Origin: Bacteroidales bacterium
Lineage (GTDB): Bacteria; Bacteroidota; Bacteroidia; Bacteroidales; UBA1715
Length of the DNA: 64,000 nucleotides
Assembly: GCA_016714605.1 (NCBI GenBank)
Contig: JADKDL010000016.1
Location: 62,001-126,000 of the forward strand
Direction: 5' to 3'
Shown: in pieces, positions 36,514 to 46,720 of the stretch
Layout of the letters: the number at the start of each line of letters is the position of its first letter
Numbering within the stretch: position 1 is the stretch's first letter
Notes under the pieces: model-generated
The model's database searches: none
The model's input: the letters and a program-made list of their open reading frames with translations, nothing else
What the model was told of the DNA's origin: nothing
Program-made: the position numbers and the translations under genes

Positions 36514-37650
36514 ATGTCTGTGATTATTAAAAAAATAGAATCAGAGAAAGATATTCGTCTTTTTGTTGATATTCAATTTAAATTATATAAAAACTCCAAA
36601 TTTTGGGTTCCGCCTTTAAAGAAAGATGAAATTAAATCGATCAAAAGGGAAACTAATCCATCTTTAAAAGATGTTGATTTTGAACTTTGGATTGCTTACA
36701 AAGATAATGAACCTGTTGGAAGAATTGGTGCTATGATTCACCATAAATCAAATCAATTTCGAAATGAAAATGTTGCCAGATTTACGCGCTTTGAATTTAT
36801 TAATGATATTGAAGTTTCTAAAGCATTGATTCATACCGCAGAAGCTTGGGCAAAAGCAAAAGGCGCAGATGCAATACTTGGACCTTTAGGATTTTCAAAT
36901 TTAGATCATCAAGGTATGCAAGTTGAAGGATTTGAATTTTTACCTTCTTATGCTTCTGAGTATCATCATTCTTATTATTTAGAGCATCTTACCAAATTAG
37001 GATATGAGAAAAAAACAGATTGGATTGAGTTTAGAGTTACAATACCTGATCAGATTCCTGAAAAAGCTATCAAAGTTGCCGATTCTGTAAAAGAGCGTTT
37101 TGGAATGAAAGTTCTTGCTTTTAATAATACGAAAGATTTAATTCCTTATGGCAAATCTTTATTTCTTCTTATAAATGAAGCATTTTCTGAATTGTTTAGC
37201 TTTGTACCATTTTCAGAAAGTAGTATTGATTATTATGTTAATAAATATTTGCCACTTCTGAAAGCGAAGTTTGTTAAACTCATAATAGATAAAGATGAAA
37301 ATTTAGTTGGATTTATTGTTCCTATGCCTTCACTCTCACTTGCAATGCAAAAAGCCAAAGGAAAACTTTTCCCTTTTGGCTGGTATCATTTGCTTAATGC
37401 GTATAAGAATAATGACACAATAGATTTATTACTAACTGGTATAGATCCTAAATTGCAAGGCATGGGATACTCTGCTCTTCTTATGGTTGAAACTCAAAAA
37501 ACGGCTCAGGAGAATGGTGCTAAGTATGCTGAAACTACAGGTATATTTGAAACCAATTCTAAAGCTATTCAACATTGGAAAAACTATGAACATGTTCAGC
37601 ATAAACGCAAGAGATGTTTCATTAAACAATTAACCAATAACGTTTTATAA
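36514..37650 (+). CDS. GNAT-fold N-acetyltransferase-like protein
   Basis: ATG 36514 begins MSVIIKKIESEKDIRLFVDIQFKLY; an upstream start near 36478 would add residues without family resemblance. About 378 residues. The N-terminal half carries DIQFKLYKNSKFWVPPLKKDE and GRIGAMIHH, and the C-terminal half carries a GNAT acetyl-CoA motif (LLTGIDPKLQGMGYSALLM). This two-lobed layout is common in Bacteroidota proteins annotated only as hypothetical or GNAT. The substrate is unknown. The recJ gene starts 15 bp after its stop on the same strand, so the two are probably one operon; that does not by itself suggest a function. Confidence 0.7.
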   Translation: MSVIIKKIESEKDIRLFVDIQFKLYKNSKFWVPPLKKDEIKSIKRETNPSLKDVDFELWIAYKDNEPVGRIGAMIHHKSNQFRNENVARFTRFEFINDIEVSKALIHTAEAWAKAKGADAILGPLGFSNLDHQGMQVEGFEFLPSYASEYHHSYYLEHLTKLGYEKKTDWIEFRVTIPDQIPEKAIKVADSVKERFGMKVLAFNNTKDLIPYGKSLFLLINEAFSELFSFVPFSESSIDYYVNKYLPLLKAKFVKLIIDKDENLVGFIVPMPSLSLAMQKAKGKLFPFGWYHLLNAYKNNDTIDLLLTGIDPKLQGMGYSALLMVETQKTAQENGAKYAETTGIFETNSKAIQHWKNYEHVQHKRKRCFIKQLTNNVL

Positions 37651-37665
37651 GTTTAAAATTTCGTA

Positions 37666-39387
37666 ATGCTTGAAAAAAAATGGGTTTTTAGAGAACAAGG
37701 TGATGTTGAAAAAATTGATGAGTTATCTAAACAACTTAATATAAATCCAGTTTTATCTACTTTGTTGATACAGAGAGGTATTACTAGTTTCGATACGGCC
37801 AAAGATTATTTCAGACCAAGTCTAGAAAAATTGCATAATCCTTTTTTAATGAAGGATATGGATAAAGCTGTTGAACGTCTTAATTTTGCTATAAATAACA
37901 ATGAGAATATTTTAATTTATGGCGATTATGATGTCGATGGAACCACTTCAGTTTCAATGATGTATCTTTTTTTGAAAGAGATCTATAATAAAAATAATAT
38001 AGCGTTTTATATTCCTGATAGATATAAAGAAGGTTATGGACTTTCTAAACATGGAATAGAGTACGCCGTTGAGAAAAAATGCGCTTTACTTATTACGTTA
38101 GATTGTGGTATCAAAGAGGTTGATTTAGTGAATTATGCTCAAGGTCTTAATATTGATGTAATAATTTGCGATCATCATAATCAGGGTGGTGTTTTGCCTA
38201 ATGCAGTTGCCGTTTTAGACCCTAAAAGAGAAGATTGTAATTATCCATTCAAAGAATTGTCTGGTTGTGGTGTCGGTTTTAAGTTAATTTCTGCACTATC
38301 ATCAAAAAGAAATCTTGATTTAAATAAGTTTGTTTTTAAGTATTTAGATTTGGTTGCAATAAGTATTGCTTCTGATATTGTTCCTATTGTTGATGAGAAT
38401 AGGATTTTGGCTTTTTATGGATTAAAAAAAATTGCAGAGAATCCACTTGAAGGTGTTCGACAAATAAAACTTATATCTGGGTTGACAGCTCCTGAGATTA
38501 CTATTAATGATTTAGTTTTTAAAATCGGACCTAGAATAAATGCTGCAGGTCGAATTGAGTCTGGTGAAAGTGCTGTTCGTTTACTTATTGCTTCTGATGA
38601 ACATGAAGCAGAAATAATTTGTTCGGAAATTGATATTTGTAATAAAGAAAGAAAAGATATTGATCATTTAATTACTTCCGAAGCGCTTGAGATAATTGCA
38701 AATTCCGAATATCAATTAAGTAAAAAGACAACCGTATTATTCAAAGAAGATTGGCATAAAGGGGTTATAGGTATTGTAGCCTCTCGTTTAACTGATTATT
38801 ACTATCGCCCTACCGTGATATTAACGAAATCAAATGGCTTAATTACAGGTTCTGCTCGTTCTGTTGATGGATTTGACTTGTATAAGGCTATAGAAAGTTG
38901 TGCCCATTTATTGGTGAGTTTTGGTGGTCATAAATATGCTGCAGGCTTGACATTGGAATTTGATAAACTTGATCTTTTCGAAAAACAATTTGAGAAATTT
39001 GTATCCGAAAATATTTCTGAAGATTTACTAACTCCTAAAGTACACATTGATACTGTTTTGGAATTACAAAATATAACTCCTCGTTTTTTCAATGTATTGA
39101 ATCAATTTCAGCCGTTTGGACCTGGCAATATGAATCCGACATTTGCTTCAGTTGAAGTTGAGGATATCGGTCTAGGAAAAAAAGTTGGGAAAAACGAAGC
39201 GCATATAAAACTATCTGTCAAGGATTTGTCTAAAGCTGTAGGGTTTATTGATGTTATTGGATTTGGATTAGGTCACAAAGCGGAAGCAATAAGTCAGAAC
39301 AAGAAATTTGATATTTGCTATTCGATAACTACCAATACTTTTAGAGGAGAAACCAAATTGCAGTTAGAGTTAAAGGATATTCGATAA
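37666..39387 (+). CDS. recJ: Single-stranded-DNA-specific exonuclease RecJ
   Basis: RecJ degrades single-stranded DNA 5' to 3' in recombination and mismatch repair. The 573-residue length is normal. The DHH-family motifs are all present: YGDYDVDGTTS (motif I), LDCGIKE, DHH in IICDHHNQGG (motif III), SGCGVGFKLI, the DHHA1 motif SFGGHKYAAGL, and the RecJ-specific GPRINAAGR. The C-terminal OB-like region contains FQPFGPGNMNPTF. The gene is intact, in contrast to the frameshifted genes upstream, so the window as a whole is not uniformly error-prone. Confidence 0.96.
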   Translation: MLEKKWVFREQGDVEKIDELSKQLNINPVLSTLLIQRGITSFDTAKDYFRPSLEKLHNPFLMKDMDKAVERLNFAINNNENILIYGDYDVDGTTSVSMMYLFLKEIYNKNNIAFYIPDRYKEGYGLSKHGIEYAVEKKCALLITLDCGIKEVDLVNYAQGLNIDVIICDHHNQGGVLPNAVAVLDPKREDCNYPFKELSGCGVGFKLISALSSKRNLDLNKFVFKYLDLVAISIASDIVPIVDENRILAFYGLKKIAENPLEGVRQIKLISGLTAPEITINDLVFKIGPRINAAGRIESGESAVRLLIASDEHEAEIICSEIDICNKERKDIDHLITSEALEIIANSEYQLSKKTTVLFKEDWHKGVIGIVASRLTDYYYRPTVILTKSNGLITGSARSVDGFDLYKAIESCAHLLVSFGGHKYAAGLTLEFDKLDLFEKQFEKFVSENISEDLLTPKVHIDTVLELQNITPRFFNVLNQFQPFGPGNMNPTFASVEVEDIGLGKKVGKNEAHIKLSVKDLSKAVGFIDVIGFGLGHKAEAISQNKKFDICYSITTNTFRGETKLQLELKDIR

Positions 39388-39395
39388 AGAATTTA

Positions 39396-39851
39396 CTAAG
39401 GTTTTGTAATTCTTTTCCATGTTTGTGAACGTCCTAACATACTGAATCCAACGTAGCCTCTTAATTCAATTTCATTTTCCGAAATCAACTTAATACTACA
39501 ATTGTAAACAGATCCATTTTCTGGGTCAAGAATTTTTCCATTATCCCAAAAGTTTTTGTTTTTTTTCTGCAATTGGGTAAGTATCGTCATTCCATTTATT
39601 TTCTTATTATATCGCATGTCATCTTCATCACATTCTACACAGATAGAGTTTTGTTTGTTGACGTCATATATTTTAATTATTTTACCGTAGTATTCATTTC
39701 CTTCTTTCCATATATATACATCACTTTTTTCAGCATAAGTTTTATCGTCAAAAGTCTTCCAATTTCCTTCAATGCTTTGAGCGCTTATGTTTAATGCAAA
39801 ACAAAATATTAATGCAGAAATAATTATATAAAAGTTTATTTTATTTTTCAT
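39396..39851 (-). CDS. DUF2147 family secreted protein
   Basis: A 151-residue protein with a signal peptide (residues 1-24, FYIIISALIFCFALNISAQ). The mature part has the DUF2147 pattern: IEGNWKTFDDKT near the start, VYIWKEGNEYYGKIIKI in the middle, GMTILTQLQKK and the C-terminal ILDPENGSVYNCSIKL and LRGYVGFSMLGRSQTWKRI. The family is a small periplasmic or extracellular beta-barrel of unknown function, lipocalin-like in appearance. Two cysteines close together (CVECD) are not general in the family as I remember it. It converges on recJ with 8 bp between stops. Confidence 0.85.
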   Translation of the reverse strand: MKNKINFYIIISALIFCFALNISAQSIEGNWKTFDDKTYAEKSDVYIWKEGNEYYGKIIKIYDVNKQNSICVECDEDDMRYNKKINGMTILTQLQKKNKNFWDNGKILDPENGSVYNCSIKLISENEIELRGYVGFSMLGRSQTWKRITKP

Positions 39852-40043
39852 TAGTGTGAAATTTGATAATGTGTTTGTTTGAAAATTTGTTATTGTAATT
39901 TTTTAGTATTATGATTTATATATTTGGGATGAAATTGACTTTTCAAAAGCAATTATAATCTAATTATTGGTTGAATTTTTTATGTCGTCCAAACTTTGTA
40001 TTTAAATACAAAATTAAGATAATAATTTTATATTTAAAAACAT

Positions 40044-42521
40044 TTAAAATTCTACATGAACTCCGATTTGGAAAATATACCTCAATGTTTTGGTTGATTT
40101 AGAATCAGTTAGTCTCCATGTGTTGTGGATTCTTATAAATTGAAATAAATTAGTTACACCAAAACCTACTTCAGAATAGAAGCCGTTCAGGGCAGTTGTT
40201 CTTTCGGGAAAATCTATTATTTGCTGATGTTCAGGATTTGTGCTACCATACATTAATTTTGCAGTAAAACTTTCTCTCAAATTTAAATACTTCAAAAGTG
40301 GAATTCTATTAAATAAAAAGCCATTGGTTTGATATTCAAGATATAGATTTACATATGTATCATTTGCATATTCTAATGGGTTTAATAGATTATAGCTGAA
40401 TCTATTATATGAATAAGACACGTTACCTCTCGGTATTTCTAGTAATAAGTAAGGAACTGTTCCAAAAATGTGGCCTGCTTCTACTATATATCCTAATTTT
40501 CCAAAACCAATTGGATAGTAATGTTCAACAACCGTTCGTAGGCTAAGATATTTGTCTGTAATTGAACCAATTCTGTATTTACCAAACGTTGATATTAAAT
40601 GCACTCTTGGATATTTGGTTAGGTAATACCTTCTCTTAAAATAACCATTACTAACATTTTCATTTTTTGTTAATCTTGCATGTATTGTAATTTCATTATT
40701 AATAAGGGTTGGTAAGAGTTGGTTGTTGTGAGTAAATGGGAAGTATTTATTTGAATAATGTTCATAATAACTATAAAATAGTCGTGTAGAAATGCCTGGT
40801 TTCCATTCTTTTATGTGCATTACTTCTGCTTCTATAAGTCTATAAACCCTGTCGTTTTCTTTGTGACTTAATAATGCTTCTAAGAGACTTTGCTCATCTC
40901 TTACAAAAAGGTTTTCTCTTATATATGAAACATAGTTTTTGTAGTTTCCTGTTGAAATTGTATTGTCTTCAAATTTGGCATGTATGGTATGAAATTTTGA
41001 TTTTGTAAATGAATAACCTATTGTGCCTCCAAATTTCCATTTATTATCAGTTAATCCATAAGCAGTATATCCTGAAATTAATGTTCTTTTAGCAATATGT
41101 GGTGCCAATCTTGCTCCGAATGCAAAACGAAAGCCTTCTAGTATGTTTTTCTTGACTAAACTTTCCCATGGACCTATCTCTATAGCACCAGCTTTAATCC
41201 ATCCACTTAAAAGCATGTCAGCCATTCTGTCAGTTACTTTAACTAAGCCTATTTTATTTACATTTTGCAAGGCTACTTCCGCTAGTAAATCTGATGAGTC
41301 CAACTGTGAAGATCTATTATTTTGCCAAAAGATTGAATCTTTCGCAGTTGCTTCTTCTTCTTTTATTATTTCAAAATTTGTATTTTGCTGTTCAAAGGCA
41401 ACTTCTTTTATTGTGTCTGTACTTACATTTGAATAGTTGGTGGTTTTTACCAGTCTAATGGTGGTTCGTTCAATTGTAGTGTCTTGTTTTTTTAGAAATA
41501 CAAAGTCAAAGATAAAGTATTCGTTTTTCCAAAAATATGAACCATCAATTAGTTGATGCGATTTTTTTATCCTGAAATCTTGAATAAAGTTCAGATTAGC
41601 TCTCGGATCTATTTTAGCTTCTATTTCAGTTACAGCATGTGTCTTGGAGTTGTACCAAAAAAAACCTGTGAGCAGTAAATCTCGGCTAACTTTTGGTTTA
41701 AATTTAATTTTATAAAATGTTGTATCGTTTGATTTTGATGTGTCTGTTAGAAAATAATTGTATACAATAGGTCCTGTAGAAGATAATGGACTTAAAAAAT
41801 CTTTGTCTAAAACAAATAAATGGTTTTGATAGAAATTCACATCTATTGTACCTACAAATTCTGCTAAATCGTTGCCTTTGATGAAATTAACTCCATCTTT
41901 TTTCTCTGCAAGTATCTCAATTCTTGTTTTGTATGGATTTGTTTGTGTGTATTTGTTGTAGATTTTTTCTGAAAATAGAATTGGAAAGCAAAATTGCGAA
42001 TCTTGCTCCATTTTCATAAATGCGTTTTTATGCTTTCTGAAAAATACATTTTCTGTAAATCCTGTATCTAGTCCGGTAAATAAATATGTTTCTTTTTCAT
42101 AAATCTTTGCTTTGTAGGTTGTAATATTAGAAGGATCATTTCTTTTTTTGTACTTAATTATGGAGTCGTGCATTGCCAAAGCCGGATTTTTCCCAAGACT
42201 AACGACCACTTCTTCAATCTGAAGTATATCTTCTTCTAGCATTATAGTTAATGATTCTGTTTGGTTTGCAACCTTAATTTCTTTGGTTATATAACCTACA
42301 GCCGAAACATAAAACTCAGGGGTGTTAAGTGGTATGCGAAGCGTGAAATTTCCATTTACATCTGTAATTGTTCCAATTGAAGAATTTTTCACATAAACAT
42401 TTGCAAATTCAACAGGTGTTTTATGTGATTTATGTAAAACTTTTCCGCGAAGTAATTTTTGTTGAGCGTTTAATGTTGATATTAAAAGTGTAAAAATGAG
42501 TATCGTAGTTTGTAATTTCAT
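40044..42521 (-). CDS. DUF5686 and carboxypeptidase-like regulatory domain outer membrane protein
   Basis: The 825-residue protein has a signal peptide (MKLQTTILIFTLLISTLNAQ), a carboxypeptidase-D-like regulatory domain (about 22-105, LRGKVLHKSHKTPVEFANVYVKN) and a long DUF5686 region (KAKIYEKETYLFTGL, ILAEKKDGVNFIKGNDL, FYKIKFKPK). It finishes with a beta-barrel (GFRFAFGARLAPHIAKRT, GYIVEAGHIFGTVPYLLLEIPRGN) and a C-terminal Phe (GVHVEF). These proteins are widespread in Bacteroidota and are thought to be outer membrane barrels; the role is unknown. TATTTTTG on the - strand (42588-42595 on +) may be its -7 promoter element, but no correctly spaced TTG is visible. Confidence 0.85.
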   Translation of the reverse strand: MKLQTTILIFTLLISTLNAQQKLLRGKVLHKSHKTPVEFANVYVKNSSIGTITDVNGNFTLRIPLNTPEFYVSAVGYITKEIKVANQTESLTIMLEEDILQIEEVVVSLGKNPALAMHDSIIKYKKRNDPSNITTYKAKIYEKETYLFTGLDTGFTENVFFRKHKNAFMKMEQDSQFCFPILFSEKIYNKYTQTNPYKTRIEILAEKKDGVNFIKGNDLAEFVGTIDVNFYQNHLFVLDKDFLSPLSSTGPIVYNYFLTDTSKSNDTTFYKIKFKPKVSRDLLLTGFFWYNSKTHAVTEIEAKIDPRANLNFIQDFRIKKSHQLIDGSYFWKNEYFIFDFVFLKKQDTTIERTTIRLVKTTNYSNVSTDTIKEVAFEQQNTNFEIIKEEEATAKDSIFWQNNRSSQLDSSDLLAEVALQNVNKIGLVKVTDRMADMLLSGWIKAGAIEIGPWESLVKKNILEGFRFAFGARLAPHIAKRTLISGYTAYGLTDNKWKFGGTIGYSFTKSKFHTIHAKFEDNTISTGNYKNYVSYIRENLFVRDEQSLLEALLSHKENDRVYRLIEAEVMHIKEWKPGISTRLFYSYYEHYSNKYFPFTHNNQLLPTLINNEITIHARLTKNENVSNGYFKRRYYLTKYPRVHLISTFGKYRIGSITDKYLSLRTVVEHYYPIGFGKLGYIVEAGHIFGTVPYLLLEIPRGNVSYSYNRFSYNLLNPLEYANDTYVNLYLEYQTNGFLFNRIPLLKYLNLRESFTAKLMYGSTNPEHQQIIDFPERTTALNGFYSEVGFGVTNLFQFIRIHNTWRLTDSKSTKTLRYIFQIGVHVEF

Positions 42522-42753
42522 TTATTTTTATTCAAGTTCGTTTTATTGTTTAGATATTCTTTTGTGTAAATACTTTACAATATAAACCAAAAATATTTAA
42601 TAAGATTTATTGTGTTTTTTATTAATCTGAATGAAATAATCGTGTTTACATGAAATATATTTAGAAGTATTTAGCCTAAAAAACCAAATAAGCAAAAAGT
42701 AAATACCTCTTGCGCAAATTTATTAAGTTTTATCTAATATCTTTTATAAAATT

Positions 42754-43152
42754 TTATTTTTGATTTGAAATTCTCAACAGTTCGTTGCTTATACAAGCGT
42801 TTATTCTTTCTATTTCAATTGGTTTTGGTATTATTTCATCAAACCATGAAGAGATAGAGTCATTTTTATATTCTGTATATGCTGTTACTGCAATTATTTT
42901 TGTCTGACTATTTTTAGGTAATATTTTATTTCTAAGAACATTAGTTGTGTTTAGACCATTAATTAATGGCATTTGTACATCCATAAAAATGATTCTAAAA
43001 TCATGCTGAATAGCTAATTTAATAGCATCGAGTCCGCTCTTGGCTTCAAAACAATTTATAGAACGCAGTGAGAGGATTTCTTTTATTAACTCTCTATTAT
43101 CTGCATTGTCATCAACAACTAGTGTTTTCATAATTTTTTCATTGTTTTGCAT
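42754..43152 (-). CDS. Single-domain response regulator (CheY-like receiver)
   Basis: The 132-residue protein is a receiver domain only. The acidic pair is in LVVDDNADN, the phospho-accepting Asp in IIFMDVQMPLING, the Thr in IIAVTAY and the conserved Lys in IIPKPIE. There is no output domain, so it would signal through protein contact or phosphorelay. The closest relatives by eye are receiver modules of hybrid histidine kinases, and the partial hybrid kinase at the right end of the window has a very similar receiver. No partner kinase is adjacent. The start may be ATG 43152 or the internal ATG at 43131 (MKTLVVDD). Confidence 0.9.
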   Translation of the reverse strand: MQNNEKIMKTLVVDDNADNRELIKEILSLRSINCFEAKSGLDAIKLAIQHDFRIIFMDVQMPLINGLNTTNVLRNKILPKNSQTKIIAVTAYTEYKNDSISSWFDEIIPKPIEIERINACISNELLRISNQK

Positions 43153-43284
43153 GAATGCAGTTAGCTTATTAGTATATGGATATTGGAACCAAACCTTATG
43201 ATATAAAGTGTAAATAAATTTTTAAAATTTTATATTTATTTAACTATAAACATTTAAGGTTTTTTAGCTCTTTTAATGTCACTG

Positions 43285-43533
43285 TTACTGTATTAATTTG
43301 CCTACGACTTTGAATTTTTCAAATACTTTTTCACCATGTGGCGCAAGTTTATTTAACTCTTCTGTCAAGTCTTGACCTGCCCAGTTTTGATAATGCATAC
43401 CGTTTCTCCACATTCTACTACCTGTAACGTCGTATATAATACCATTATATGCTACCCAAATCTCTTCCCTATCCTGACCGTTTCTTAATGCCAAATAAGA
43501 TTTAGTATATTCAGGTAAATTGTTTATTGACAT
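43285..43533 (-). CDS. Small cytochrome b5-like heme-binding protein
   Basis: At 82 residues this is a stand-alone cytochrome b5-like domain: LPEYTKSYLALRNGQDREEIWVAYNG, then IIYDVTGSRMWRNGMHYQNWAGQDLTEEL and APHGEKVFEKFKVVGKL. The two histidines (GMHYQN and APHGEK) are the expected axial heme ligands of the prokaryotic short form. It has no signal peptide or membrane segment and so is predicted cytoplasmic. It ends 14 bp before the GH3 gene begins in the opposite reading order (same strand, downstream), so co-transcription with the GH3 gene is likely, although a link in function is not obvious. Confidence 0.85.
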   Translation of the reverse strand: MSINNLPEYTKSYLALRNGQDREEIWVAYNGIIYDVTGSRMWRNGMHYQNWAGQDLTEELNKLAPHGEKVFEKFKVVGKLIQ

Positions 43534-43547
43534 ATTAAATTTAAAAA

Positions 43548-46073
43548 TTAATTTCTTTTTGGTATTTTCTTAAATGTATCGAAAGCCAACCAGTTTAGAT
43601 GTACTGTACCTTCAACGGTTTTTAATTTTACTATATGTTTGCCTGTGGTTAATTCTATATTCTTATAAGCTTCCATTTTCCAGTCTAATTCAGTTCCTTC
43701 CGGTACTTTTATTGGAGCAAAACTAATATTGTCAACAGAAACCTCTAAGGTGGCTTTATTTACACCGTAAAACCTCATAAATAAATCGTAAACGTTTGAA
43801 TTATCTACATCAATAAATAATTCTATCCACTCATCTTTTTCTAATATTACCTTTTCCCCTCCAAGTTGATCGTTTCCATCAGTAACTGTAATATTTTGTT
43901 GATTAAAATAATTTTCTGCTTGAATCATTCCAGGGGCTTTGTTTATTTTATCTTCTCTGTATTGAATAGAATATATCATTTGATTCTCAAAAGCAGCAAG
44001 TGTTTTTTTAGCACCACAAACTAATCCCTGTCCTGTGTAAGTTAGCGACAATATACTTGAATATTCTATTTTTTCAGATAAATTCAGCTTAAGTTTATAT
44101 GGGTTGTTTGCAATTGGTTCTACAGAAGTTATTTGTATGGTTTTTTCTTGGTCTGTCATTATTTTGAATGATTCTATTCCAGGCAATGATACTATTTTCT
44201 GACTTAGCAATATCTCAATACTATTTCCTTCGTTTAAGAGCATTGCGGTAAGAAATGTTGGGTTCATTGATAAATCGTCTTCAAATGAAGTCATGCCATA
44301 TCCAAAAGCAAACAATGGGTCATATTTAGAATCTCCTATGTTTATTGGTTCTTGTTCAATTGATTTAGGCCATGAAAATGAAAGTTTTCCTGTAGGATTG
44401 TAGTCACCAAACAAAATATCTGTTATGCCTTCTGCTTCTGTTCCTGGTAACCAAGCTGCTACAACCGCTTCGCAATTATGAATGATAGGTGTAATTATTC
44501 TTGGTCTTCCAGTCATTAATACACATACAACAGGAATGTTTTTTCTTTTTAAATTTTCAATTATATCAATATCTTTTTGTTGTAGCATTAATTTTTTATC
44601 ATCTCCAAACCATTCAGCATAAGGAGTTTCTCCAATAGCTACAATAGCTAATTGTGTAGATTCATCTGCACCTTCACCATTGTCTGAATAACTTATTTCT
44701 GCTTTAGGTACTGTCTTTTTTATAGCTTGTAGTAAGCTGGTGCCAGGGGTTATATTTCCACTCATGCCTTGCCATGACAGAGTCCATCCACCGCATTGAT
44801 AACCAATATTATCTGCATGCGAACCTGCAATATGTATTTTTTTTATGTCTTTTGAAATAGGCAGTGTTTTGTTGTTGTTTTTAAGCAAAACCATAGACTC
44901 TCTTACAGCTTGTCTGCCAATAGTTCTATGTTCTTTTGAACCTATTTTTTTGAGTAATTCTCTGTTAGTTTCTTTTTTGTCAAACATTCCTAAATCATAT
45001 TTCAATTTAAGAATTCTTCTCACCGAATTATCAATTCTTGCAATTGAGATGTCTCCATTTTCTATTGCTTTTTTCAATTCTACAAGAAATTTTTCGTATT
45101 GAATAGGTACCATTATTAAGTCTAATCCTGAATTAATACCGTTTACTATATCAGAATAATAGTCTCCCGGAAGTAAATCAATTGCACCCCAATCAGACAC
45201 TATTACTCCTTCAAATCCTAACTCTTGTCTTAGAATAGTATCGAGTAAATAAGCATTTCCATGACATTCTTTACCATTCCATTTGCTAAATGATGCCATT
45301 ATTGTTGCAATATTAAGGTCTATTGCACTTTTGTAAATATCTACATGTTTTTTTCTGAACTCAGTTTCAGAAATTATAGCATCACCTCTGTCTTTTCCTT
45401 CAAAGGTTGCACCATCGGCAGCAAAATGCTTAGCTGTACCTGCTACTGCGGTTTCATTTTGTAAATTATCAGTTTGTAAGCCTTTAATATATGCTGAAGA
45501 TAATATTGATACCAATTCTGGGTCTTCACTATAACTTTCATATGTTCTGCCCCATCTATCATCTTGCGCAACTGCCATACATGGACCAAAATTCCAATTT
45601 ATGCCTGTTGCTGCAATTTCTATGGCAGTCACTCTACCTATTTTTTCTATTAATTCAGGGTTTTTCGTACATCCTAAACCTATGTTATGAGGAAATATTA
45701 CTGCTCCTTTTATACTATTGTTTCCATGAACAGCGTCTATTCCATAAATTACAGGAATTTGAAGGCGTGTTTTGGAAGCATAATATTGTACTGAGTCATA
45801 AATATTTTTCCATGCTTCAGAACTATTGTCTGATGGTTTTGAATCACCCCCACTTAGAATTGAACCTATGCAATATTTTTCAATTTCTGTAAGTCTACTC
45901 TTAATGATACTTAGGTCAACTTGAGCTATTTGACCAATTTTTTCTTCTAAGGTCATCTTACTTAATAACTCATTAGCTTTGTCTAGAGAACTCGTTTGAG
46001 CTTTTAATAAGAGTGTAGAAAAAGCAAACAAAATAAGTATTAATTGTATAGTTTTCTTGTTCAAATCTTTCAT
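43548..46073 (-). CDS. GH3 family beta-glucosidase with a C-terminal carbohydrate-binding-like module
   Basis: The 841-residue protein has a signal peptide (residues 1-25), a GH3 N-terminal barrel (ASDLS-type start MTLEEKIGQIAQVDLS, then TAVAGTAKHFAADGATFEGKDRG) and the nucleophile Asp in GVIVSDWGAIDLL near residue 290. The GH3 C-terminal domain follows (ESMVLLKNNNKTLPISKD, IVAIGETPYAEWFGD, PTGKLSFSWPKS). The last 130 or so residues (APGMIQAENYFNQQNI, VYDLFMRFYGVNK, GKHIVKLKTVEGTVHLNWLAFD) look like a CBM6-type carbohydrate-binding module. The enzyme would release glucose or a related sugar from beta-linked oligosaccharides in the periplasm or outside. Upstream of the small cytochrome b5-like gene on the same strand. 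Confidence 0.93.
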   Translation of the reverse strand: MKDLNKKTIQLILILFAFSTLLLKAQTSSLDKANELLSKMTLEEKIGQIAQVDLSIIKSRLTEIEKYCIGSILSGGDSKPSDNSSEAWKNIYDSVQYYASKTRLQIPVIYGIDAVHGNNSIKGAVIFPHNIGLGCTKNPELIEKIGRVTAIEIAATGINWNFGPCMAVAQDDRWGRTYESYSEDPELVSILSSAYIKGLQTDNLQNETAVAGTAKHFAADGATFEGKDRGDAIISETEFRKKHVDIYKSAIDLNIATIMASFSKWNGKECHGNAYLLDTILRQELGFEGVIVSDWGAIDLLPGDYYSDIVNGINSGLDLIMVPIQYEKFLVELKKAIENGDISIARIDNSVRRILKLKYDLGMFDKKETNRELLKKIGSKEHRTIGRQAVRESMVLLKNNNKTLPISKDIKKIHIAGSHADNIGYQCGGWTLSWQGMSGNITPGTSLLQAIKKTVPKAEISYSDNGEGADESTQLAIVAIGETPYAEWFGDDKKLMLQQKDIDIIENLKRKNIPVVCVLMTGRPRIITPIIHNCEAVVAAWLPGTEAEGITDILFGDYNPTGKLSFSWPKSIEQEPINIGDSKYDPLFAFGYGMTSFEDDLSMNPTFLTAMLLNEGNSIEILLSQKIVSLPGIESFKIMTDQEKTIQITSVEPIANNPYKLKLNLSEKIEYSSILSLTYTGQGLVCGAKKTLAAFENQMIYSIQYREDKINKAPGMIQAENYFNQQNITVTDGNDQLGGEKVILEKDEWIELFIDVDNSNVYDLFMRFYGVNKATLEVSVDNISFAPIKVPEGTELDWKMEAYKNIELTTGKHIVKLKTVEGTVHLNWLAFDTFKKIPKRN

Positions 46074-46186
46074 AGATTTTTAAATTTGGAGTTTTTGTGT
46101 AAACTTGTATTTTTTAATTTAGTATCTTAATTTAGGAACGACTAATATACATTATTTTTGATAAAACAAACAAATACTTTATAATA

Positions 46187-46687
46187 ATGATTGAAAAAAA
46201 AATAAAAAAGGAATATACCAATGGTGAAGTAACTGTTATTTGGCTACCGCATTTGTGCAATCACTCATCTATTTGTTTGCTTAAATTGCCAAATGTTTTT
46301 AGATTGCATAAGAGACCATGGATTGATATAAATGCTGCACAAACTGCTCAGATTATTGACGTTGTGAAGCAATGCCCTACATTGGCTTTAGATTATTATA
46401 TGAATACTGAAAAGGTAGATGGAGAGTCTATTATTGGGGTAAAGGAACGGAGTGGTATTGAGTTTCCTTCCGAGGATAGTTCTGAAAATTTGATTTTACA
46501 AAATGAACATTTCCCAATGGTGGAAATTTTTAAAAATGGCCCCTTGCTGATTAGGGAAAAAATAAAGATAATTTATGATAAAGAAACTTCTGTAACTTCA
46601 GAAAAGGCCACCTCGTTTTGCAGATGCGGACTTTCAAAGAAACAACCATATTGCGATGGGAGCCATATAAACCAGCCCTTTGAATAG
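46187..46687 (+). CDS. YjdI-type iron-sulfur plus CDGSH domain fusion protein
   Basis: The 166-residue protein joins two iron-sulfur modules. Residues 5-70 (KKEYTNGEVTVIWLPHLCNH, WIDINAAQTAQIIDVVKQCPTLALDY) match the YjdI/Fer4_19 family, a 4Fe-4S mono-cluster. Residues 95-160 end in a CDGSH zinc-finger-like motif, CRCGLSKKQPYCDGSH, the 3-Cys-1-His 2Fe-2S ligand set. The fusion is known in bacteria. It has no export signal, so it is cytoplasmic, and its role is probably redox or cluster transfer. It is transcribed away from the GH3 gene. Confidence 0.9.
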   Translation: MIEKKIKKEYTNGEVTVIWLPHLCNHSSICLLKLPNVFRLHKRPWIDINAAQTAQIIDVVKQCPTLALDYYMNTEKVDGESIIGVKERSGIEFPSEDSSENLILQNEHFPMVEIFKNGPLLIREKIKIIYDKETSVTSEKATSFCRCGLSKKQPYCDGSHINQPFE

Positions 46688-46720
46688 TAAATCTGAGTTT
46701 ATATTTGTTTGTTCAGTAAT